A stretch of 64,000 bases of DNA. Origin: Chryseobacterium oranimense. Its GTDB lineage: Bacteria > Bacteroidota > Bacteroidia > Flavobacteriales > Weeksellaceae. The position numbers and the translations under genes were made by a program. Below the pieces are notes generated by a model that did not search any database, was not told where the DNA came from, and saw only the letters and a list, made by a program, of their open reading frames with translations. Below are positions 58,842 to 64,000 of the stretch, piece by piece. The DNA is taken from positions 62,001 through 126,000 of the forward strand of contig NZ_FQWT01000005.1 in assembly GCF_900129755.1 (NCBI RefSeq), given 5' to 3'. Each line of letters starts with the position of its first letter. Positions within the stretch are counted from its first letter, which is position 1.

Positions 58842-60974
58842 TTATTTTTTAATTAATCCTTTAATTTCATAATGTACTTCACCGTCTCCCAATTCATTGA
58901 TCAAAAACCAATATCCTGTGGAGGTCTCGTACACAATATTGATTTTACCCATTTGTGCATTTGCTGTATTACCAATAAAAATCTTTGACGTATCATATAC
59001 TCCGGCATAATAAGTTCCATTTCTAAATACTGTTAAATTTGCATTAAGTGCATACGAGTTTGAAAATGCTTTAATATCGTAAAAGACAAATTTTTCATCT
59101 GCACTCCACTTATTTTCAGGATTTTCCGGGTCTGTTGGATGGCTATAGTAAAGTTTTAGCCAAAGTGAATTGTCTGGACTTATCTTTTTTTGGATAAAAC
59201 TCCTTGAACCGTCAAATTCATTTTTATAGATAACATCAGTTTTTCTTACAATACTTACATCATGATAATTGATTTTGTTTTTATCAGCTGGGATTTTATC
59301 ATAGTAATGGTGGTCAATAACCATTCCACCGTTATGAATCAGCGGATAGTTTATACTACAGGTTATATTTTTCAATCTAACTTCAAAAGGAGAATTAGGC
59401 CCATGGTTGGTATTGATCAAATATTGCAACGGAACATCTACACCACCTGAAACATTCCTAAATTCAATATATCCTCGTTGTGCTCTTACATAAATTCCAT
59501 TGGAATGACCGGAAACCCTTATGTTTTCAAAAATAAAATTTTCAATAATATCCTGTTCATCAATATAAATACTTGTCGTTCTCATACTACCGTCCGCATT
59601 CTTAAGCTCGGTAAGCTGTTCAATTCTTACATTACTGATAGAACAGTGACTAAAGGAAGTCCAGTAATTAGGTTTAACCTTACATGAGTACAAACCGTAC
59701 ATTCCTCTGTTCCAACTTTGAATTCCGTTCATTACCAAATTATAAACATTAGGTGCTCCAAAAAATACATTTGCCAATCCAAATTCATTACAATCCGAGG
59801 TAAAATTGTATACAGACGGCCAGTCTACTCCCTGCTCCTGCTTACGAGGGGAATCATTCATTGTTGTATTAAAACCTATACCTACATCTGAAGAGGTTTC
59901 TAAGTTATTGATAACACACAGCTCTGAGCAGCCACGGAACTCAAGACCAATATTAGCATCCTTATATCTCTCTTCAATATTTTCCAATATATATTCTAAA
60001 TCGTTCTTGTCCATCTTCATATTATCCCGGTTCTGAATAATCACATTTTCAATTTTTCCGCCATGGGCATTTCCCATAACAACCCCCGAATAATTTCTTT
60101 TTCTTATCTTGGAGGTCGTTATAACTGCCAATTCTCTCAAAGTATTAAAATAAGTTCTGATAGAAGGTCCATCTTGATCGGCCGGGTCTAATATGAGACC
60201 TTCATACTTCCCAAGACATAATCCATACCTTACTGTTTGTCCGGAGTCTGTTTCCGGAAGTTCAATTTTAATAATGGAATGATCCTGTGAAGTTCCTTCA
60301 AAATATCTTACCGGTATTTCTCCTTTCTTCGAATAATACTCACCTTTTCCAAATTTAATATTCCAGAATGGTTCTAATTTTTCAAGGCTATCTTTTAAGT
60401 CAACAGAACCTTCCTCATAAGGTAATGTTCCAAACCATTCCGGATAAGCATAACCATCTGGACCTTTCCATGATCCAGATAAAGAGGTTGTTCCAAGGAA
60501 AATAGGATATGGAGCCGCTTGTATCATGGTATGATCACCAAAAAGCTGAGCATTTTTAAGGGTTCCGCCTTCAAATTTCAATATTATTCCTTTTGAAAAC
60601 CCTTGTAAGTTATTCTCCAGGTCCAGATCACAGGTTTCAGGAAATAACAGGGTCTTGTAATTGGTTTTTGTTGCAAAATCGTGAGCCATATGTAATGCTT
60701 CAAAATCACTTGCTGCACCAGATGTTTTCGCCTTAAACCACAATACATTTACTCCATTCTCAAATACTCTTTTATAGTATTCCCCAGTAGGTCTTTTTCT
60801 GAAAATAAAACCATCCAGATTACTTCCTGTTGCATCTACAGGTAATCCATCAAGTCCTGTAACCGTTTTTACATAATTAACATTTTCTTTTGTGTAGCTA
60901 TCTATCAACTGTACCAACTCAGCATCTTGTGAAGGTATATTTGTTGAAAAAAAAATTTCTGTTTCAATAGGCAT
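58842..60974 (-). CDS. Parallel beta-helix (tailspike/pectate-lyase-like) protein
   Basis: A 710-residue soluble protein without signal peptide or lipobox. The middle part (about 280-580) has repeated short motifs with Asn and aliphatic residues (GKIENVIIQNRDN, CSELCVINNLETSS, HCSISNVRIEQL, IENFIFENIRVSG), typical of right-handed beta-helix folds as in phage tailspikes and polysaccharide lyases. The N-terminal 85 residues resemble a head-binding or oligomerisation segment. The C-terminal 120 residues form a separate beta domain. No phage genes surround it and the gene stands alone. Whether it exits the cell is unknown. Confidence 0.75.
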   Translation of the reverse strand: MPIETEIFFSTNIPSQDAELVQLIDSYTKENVNYVKTVTGLDGLPVDATGSNLDGFIFRKRPTGEYYKRVFENGVNVLWFKAKTSGAASDFEALHMAHDFATKTNYKTLLFPETCDLDLENNLQGFSKGIILKFEGGTLKNAQLFGDHTMIQAAPYPIFLGTTSLSGSWKGPDGYAYPEWFGTLPYEEGSVDLKDSLEKLEPFWNIKFGKGEYYSKKGEIPVRYFEGTSQDHSIIKIELPETDSGQTVRYGLCLGKYEGLILDPADQDGPSIRTYFNTLRELAVITTSKIRKRNYSGVVMGNAHGGKIENVIIQNRDNMKMDKNDLEYILENIEERYKDANIGLEFRGCSELCVINNLETSSDVGIGFNTTMNDSPRKQEQGVDWPSVYNFTSDCNEFGLANVFFGAPNVYNLVMNGIQSWNRGMYGLYSCKVKPNYWTSFSHCSISNVRIEQLTELKNADGSMRTTSIYIDEQDIIENFIFENIRVSGHSNGIYVRAQRGYIEFRNVSGGVDVPLQYLINTNHGPNSPFEVRLKNITCSINYPLIHNGGMVIDHHYYDKIPADKNKINYHDVSIVRKTDVIYKNEFDGSRSFIQKKISPDNSLWLKLYYSHPTDPENPENKWSADEKFVFYDIKAFSNSYALNANLTVFRNGTYYAGVYDTSKIFIGNTANAQMGKINIVYETSTGYWFLINELGDGEVHYEIKGLIKK

Positions 60975-61160
60975 AATTTCGTTTTTTAATTGTTAATAAT
61001 CAGTTATAATAGAAATTCCTGCAGGAAATCTTCTGAAGCAAATATAAGAGCGGGTAACGCCAAAAGCTGACGCAACAAAAATCACTGAATAATTAAAAAT
61101 TTTTATCCGCTGGTAAAGAATTAATAGATCAACCAGATAAAGTACATTGAAAACTTTCTC

Positions 61161-61168
61161 TAGATTTG
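61161..61168 (+). promoter_or_regulatory. Predicted -7 box for the racemase gene
   Basis: TAGATTTG is a full match to TAnnTTTG 24 bp before the start codon; a good -33 element is not visible. Confidence 0.5.
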
Positions 61169-61192
61169 TACCAACAGTAAATAACAAAGTTT

Positions 61193-61873
61193 ATGAAAAA
61201 GATAGGACTGGTAGGCGGTATAAGCTGGATATCCACATTAGATTATTATCAATTCATCAACGAAGGAGTGAATGCCAGTCTGGGAGGGCTGAATGCTGCC
61301 GAATGTATGATATATTCTCTGAATTTCGGAGATATTCAGGCAAAAGGATGGGTTCATTCTTATGAATTGTTATTTAATGCCTGTGAACATTTGAAAAATA
61401 GTGGTACAGACTGTATTGTTCTGTGTGCAAACACAGCGCATCTCTTCGCAGATAAACTTGAAGCTGCCTTACAGCTTCCCATTATTCATATCGGAACAGA
61501 AACTGCAAAAGCAATCCGTAAAGCTGGCTTAAAAAAGGTCGGATTGCTGGGAACAAAGTTCACCATGGAAATGGATTTTTACAGAAGTAAACTTGAAGAA
61601 TACGGGCTTGAGGTACTCATCCCGGAAAAGCAGGAAACGAGAGATTACATCCAGCATACTGTTAAGGAAGAATTGGGAGTTGGATTCATTAATCCTGAAA
61701 CCAAAGCTAATTATATTTCCATTGTGGAAGATCTTGTCGGCCGTGGTGCAGAATGTATTATCCTGGGCTGTACGGAAATTCCTTTACTAATCAGCCAGAA
61801 TGATTTTACAATCCCTGTTTTTGACACTACAAAAATACACTGTGAAGCTATTGTGGAGTATATTGTTTCATAA
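61193..61873 (+). CDS. Aspartate/glutamate racemase family protein
   Basis: A 226-residue cytoplasmic enzyme with the two-cysteine PLP-independent racemase pattern: Cys78 in IVLCANTAH and a second Cys in IILGCTEIP near residue 194. N-terminal MKKIGLVGGISWISTLDYYQ is the family start. It would interconvert D- and L-aspartate or a related amino acid for cell-wall or free pools. It ends about 95 bp before the tRNA cluster, on the opposite strand. Confidence 0.93.
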   Translation: MKKIGLVGGISWISTLDYYQFINEGVNASLGGLNAAECMIYSLNFGDIQAKGWVHSYELLFNACEHLKNSGTDCIVLCANTAHLFADKLEAALQLPIIHIGTETAKAIRKAGLKKVGLLGTKFTMEMDFYRSKLEEYGLEVLIPEKQETRDYIQHTVKEELGVGFINPETKANYISIVEDLVGRGAECIILGCTEIPLLISQNDFTIPVFDTTKIHCEAIVEYIVS

Positions 61874-61926
61874 GAATGCAATATTTCTTATCTTCTTCAG
61901 TTCTTAGGTTAAGCAAATAAAGACAA

Positions 61927-61959
61927 ACAAAAAATCCCCTCAATAACTTGAAGGGATTT
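61927..61959 (-). terminator. Terminator of the tRNA-Asp cluster
   Basis: AAATCCC / GGGATTT with a 14-nt loop and a T run on the minus strand, just past the last tRNA. Confidence 0.75.
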
Positions 61960-61968
61960 AAGATCTTG

Positions 61969-62042
61969 CGATCCGGACGGGACTCGAACCCGCGACCTCC
62001 GCCGTGACAGGGCGGCATTCTAACCAGCTGAACTACCGGATC
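61969..62042 (-). tRNA. tRNA-Asp (GTC), copy 3 of 3
   Basis: A 74-nt cloverleaf on the minus strand: acceptor GATCCGG / CCGGATC, D-arm GTTCAGCTGG, anticodon loop CTGTCAC (GTC), T-loop GGTTCGAGTCC, discriminator G. CCA is not encoded. Last copy in the transcription direction; the tRNA terminator follows. Confidence 0.97.
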
Positions 62043-62074
62043 AATTTTTTTAAAAGAAATTGAGAAAACTTCTG

Positions 62075-62148
62075 CGATCCGGACGGGACTCGAACCCGCG
62101 ACCTCCGCCGTGACAGGGCGGCATTCTAACCAGCTGAACTACCGGATC
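62075..62148 (-). tRNA. tRNA-Asp (GTC), copy 2 of 3
   Basis: Identical in sequence to the neighbouring copies, minus strand, anticodon GTC, 74 nt, without encoded CCA. It is separated from copy 3 by about 32 bp of AT-rich spacer. Confidence 0.97.
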
Positions 62149-62181
62149 TAATTTTTTTTAAAAGTAAATTATAAACTTTTG

Positions 62182-62255
62182 CGATCCGGACGGGACTCGA
62201 ACCCGCGACCTCCGCCGTGACAGGGCGGCATTCTAACCAGCTGAACTACCGGATC
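62182..62255 (-). tRNA. tRNA-Asp (GTC), copy 1 of 3
   Basis: First tRNA of the cluster in the transcription direction, same sequence as the others as far as read, anticodon GTC. The three copies recur every 106-107 bp, consistent with recent tandem duplication. Confidence 0.95.
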
Positions 62256-62335
62256 ATTTTCTGTTGTAATAAAGAACGTTGTTTCTTTTTTGTGATTGCA
62301 AAATTACACCTTTTTTAATTCCCTGCAAATTATTT

Positions 62336-62367
62336 GTTAAAAAAAAGCCTCCCAAAAATGGAAGGCA
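62336..62367 (-). terminator. Terminator of trxA
   Basis: GCCTCCC / GGAAGGC (one mismatch) with a 6-nt loop and eight T residues on the minus strand. Confidence 0.65.
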
Positions 62368-62389
62368 TTCATTATCAAAGTTATTTTTT

Positions 62390-62707
62390 TTATAAGTGTG
62401 CACTTAGTTTTTCTGCGATCACCTCTTTTGGAGCCACACCAACTAATTTATCTACCACTTCACCGTTCTTAAAAATCAGAACAGTAGGAATATTTCTGAT
62501 ACCATACTGCATAGAAATTTCCTGGTTGTTGTCTACATCCACTTTTCCTACTACTGCTTTTCCTTCAAAATCTGATGCTACTTCTTCGATGATTGGTCCC
62601 AAAGTTCTGCATGGTCCGCACCATACTGCCCAAAAGTCCACCAATACCGGCTTGTCTGATTTTAAAACCGTTTCCTGAAATGAGCTGTCCGTAATTTCTA
62701 AAGCCAT
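62390..62707 (-). CDS. trxA: Thioredoxin
   Basis: A 105-residue cytoplasmic thioredoxin with the active site WCGPC (Cys30, Cys33) in VDFWAVWCGPCRTLGP, the cis-Pro in IRNIPTVLIF and a C-terminal helix KEVIAEKLSAHL. It reduces disulfides in cytoplasmic proteins. The terminator lies downstream and the cysteine desulfurase upstream runs in the same direction, 85 bp away. Confidence 0.97.
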   Translation of the reverse strand: MALEITDSSFQETVLKSDKPVLVDFWAVWCGPCRTLGPIIEEVASDFEGKAVVGKVDVDNNQEISMQYGIRNIPTVLIFKNGEVVDKLVGVAPKEVIAEKLSAHL

Positions 62708-62792
62708 TTTGTTTCTTTTATTTAAATTAATATTATATTATTATTTCAATCCTTAATTGGATATTCAAAATTACGCTTTTTAAGCAATAAGA

Positions 62793-63968
62793 CTATCTAT
62801 GCTCAACATTTGTTTTTTCTATAGCGAAGTCTTTTGAAATTTCAGCTAAAGCCTCTGCCAGAGCATCTATATCTGCTTTTGTTGTCATATGGCTGAAAGA
62901 AATACGTAATGGCGTACAATGCTCCATTTCGTCCTCTGTAAGCACCATCATCATGACCATGGATGGTTTCGATGCTCCTGACGAGCACGCACTCCCCTGA
63001 GAGATTGCAATTCCCTTCATATCCAGCTGAAGCCCGATCAAAGGATCTTTGTATGGAAGTAATGCACTCAAGACACTGTCAACACTATTCTCCATCTCGC
63101 CGCTTCGTCCGTTGAATTTAATATTCGGAACCTTTGCAGATAGTTGTTCAATAGCGTATTTTTTAATTTCTCTTATATGGTCAGCATATGCCTCCATATT
63201 GTTGATACAAAGCTCTAAAGCCTTTCCAAGACCTACGATCCCGGCTACATTTTCGGTTCCCGCTCTCAGGCTTCTTTCCTGAGGACCACCGGTAATAATT
63301 CCTTTCAATCCGGTTGACTTTCTGATAAAAGCAAAACCTACTCCTTTCGGGCCGTGGAATTTGTGGGCACTGCAGGAAGCAAAATCTACAGGAATATCTG
63401 AAAAATCGAATTTCATATGAGCCATAGTCTTCACCGTGTCAGAATGGTAAAGAGCATTGTTTGCTTTGCATAATTCTGCAATTTTTTTAATGTCTACAAT
63501 ATTTCCAATCTCATTATTGGCATGCATTAAGCTTACCAGAGTCTTTTTATCTGAAGATTTTAAAAGTTCTTCCAGCTTATTAAGATCAATATCTCCTTTT
63601 TCATTAGGACGGATATAGACTACCTCTACTCCTTTTCTGTTCTTCATATCTAAAATGCTCTCCGAAACACATTTGTGTTCCAGCGGAGAACTGATGATTC
63701 TTTCAACTCCAAGGTGTTCTACACTGGATTTGATGATCATATTGTTTGACTCTGTTCCACACGAAGTAAAGATAATCTCCGCAGGAGTTACATGAAGATA
63801 ATCTGCCAACTGTCTTCTTACATTCTCGATAAGAATCTTCGCTTCCTGACCAAAGCTGTGGGTAGAAGAAGGATTTCCGAAATTCATCTTCATGGTGTTC
63901 ACCATTGCATCTATGACTTCTTCGGCAAGAGGGGTTGTTGCAGCGTTATCTAAATATATTTTGTTCAT
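62793..63968 (-). CDS. Cysteine desulfurase (NifS/IscS-like)
   Basis: A 391-residue PLP enzyme that abstracts sulfur from cysteine for Fe-S or thiolation pathways. It has the start YLDNAATTPL, the PLP lysine Lys203 in CSAHKFHGPKG, and the sulfur-carrying Cys328 in GSACSSG on the flexible loop. The gene is complete within the window (ATG at 63968), ending 85 bp before trxA. The motif GSACSSG matches group I (IscS/NifS type) rather than SufS. The partner scaffold is not in view. Confidence 0.94.
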   Translation of the reverse strand: MNKIYLDNAATTPLAEEVIDAMVNTMKMNFGNPSSTHSFGQEAKILIENVRRQLADYLHVTPAEIIFTSCGTESNNMIIKSSVEHLGVERIISSPLEHKCVSESILDMKNRKGVEVVYIRPNEKGDIDLNKLEELLKSSDKKTLVSLMHANNEIGNIVDIKKIAELCKANNALYHSDTVKTMAHMKFDFSDIPVDFASCSAHKFHGPKGVGFAFIRKSTGLKGIITGGPQERSLRAGTENVAGIVGLGKALELCINNMEAYADHIREIKKYAIEQLSAKVPNIKFNGRSGEMENSVDSVLSALLPYKDPLIGLQLDMKGIAISQGSACSSGASKPSMVMMMVLTEDEMEHCTPLRISFSHMTTKADIDALAEALAEISKDFAIEKTNVEHR

Positions 63969-64000
63969 TTTAATTGGAATATTTTAATTTTACTGAGGTA

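Noticed and set aside
58842..60974. Prophage
   Set aside because: Only one tailspike-like gene; no integrase, capsid, terminase or lysis genes around it.
61969..62255. CRISPR-like regular repeats
   Set aside because: The regular units are complete tRNA genes with cloverleaf and anticodon, not repeats with spacers.

Overview
The window reads as chromosomal DNA of a Chryseobacterium-like member of the Flavobacteriia (Bacteroidota). The support is the gliding-motility lipoprotein GldD, Bacteroidota-type T6SS sheath genes (subtype iii), M13 peptidase paralogs, many SCxKDDD-type lipoproteins, tRNAs without an encoded CCA, and repeated matches to the flavobacterial -7 promoter box TAnnTTTG in place of E. 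coli-type promoters. Base composition is AT-rich throughout. No integrase, transposase, CRISPR array or prophage module was seen.

Layout. 1-4.9 kb: a secreted Cys-repeat protein cut by the left edge, then a surface/stress module (two ferritin-like proteins, a fasciclin protein, and a divergent ECF sigma/anti-sigma pair). 5-9.5 kb: a GT14-like glycosyltransferase and a cold-shock island (one-domain DEAD helicase, CspA-like protein, lgt, basic CSD protein) in which two transcription units begin with the same structured leader. 9.5-20.3 kb: cell-wall and housekeeping genes (YkuD_2 L,D-transpeptidase, DUF2459, queG, rhodanese, HD protein, hydrolase, nitronate monooxygenase-like, SurA-like, PfkB kinase, gldD, mutY). 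20.4-24.2 kb: T6SS-iii sheath genes tssC and tssB with a divergent kinase-like protein. 24.3-34.2 kb: two M13 peptidases, a GH18-CE4-GT2 fusion whose GTG start lies in a hairpin, cinA and a Blc lipocalin. 34.3-40 kb: a LytS/LytTR two-component operon and its probable regulon (SIMPL and VWA proteins), whose promoters share 21-bp-phased direct repeats. 40-46.3 kb: C1q-like protein, Crp regulator, FAD oxidoreductase, SpoIIAA-like protein, MFS/AraC pair and two unknowns. 46.4-49.4 kb: lipA, an ECF sigma factor and tyrS. 49.6-58.3 kb: a TPR-kinase/NarL regulator pair flanked by small lipoproteins, an esterase, a retropepsin-PDZ protein, a YkuD lipoprotein and a PAS-LuxR regulator with twin palindromes at its promoter. 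58.8-64 kb: an orphan beta-helix protein, a racemase, three tandem tRNA-Asp genes, trxA and a cysteine desulfurase.

The strongest candidates for undescribed biology are: (1) a predicted LytTR regulon with identical promoter geometry at two genes; (2) a conserved RNA leader on two cold-shock operons with a maintained closing stem; (3) a kinase-fold protein facing the T6SS sheath genes; (4) an ECF sigma factor that appears to start at ATT, overlapping the stop of a six-codon reading frame. All functions are assigned by reading motifs and context; no database search was run.
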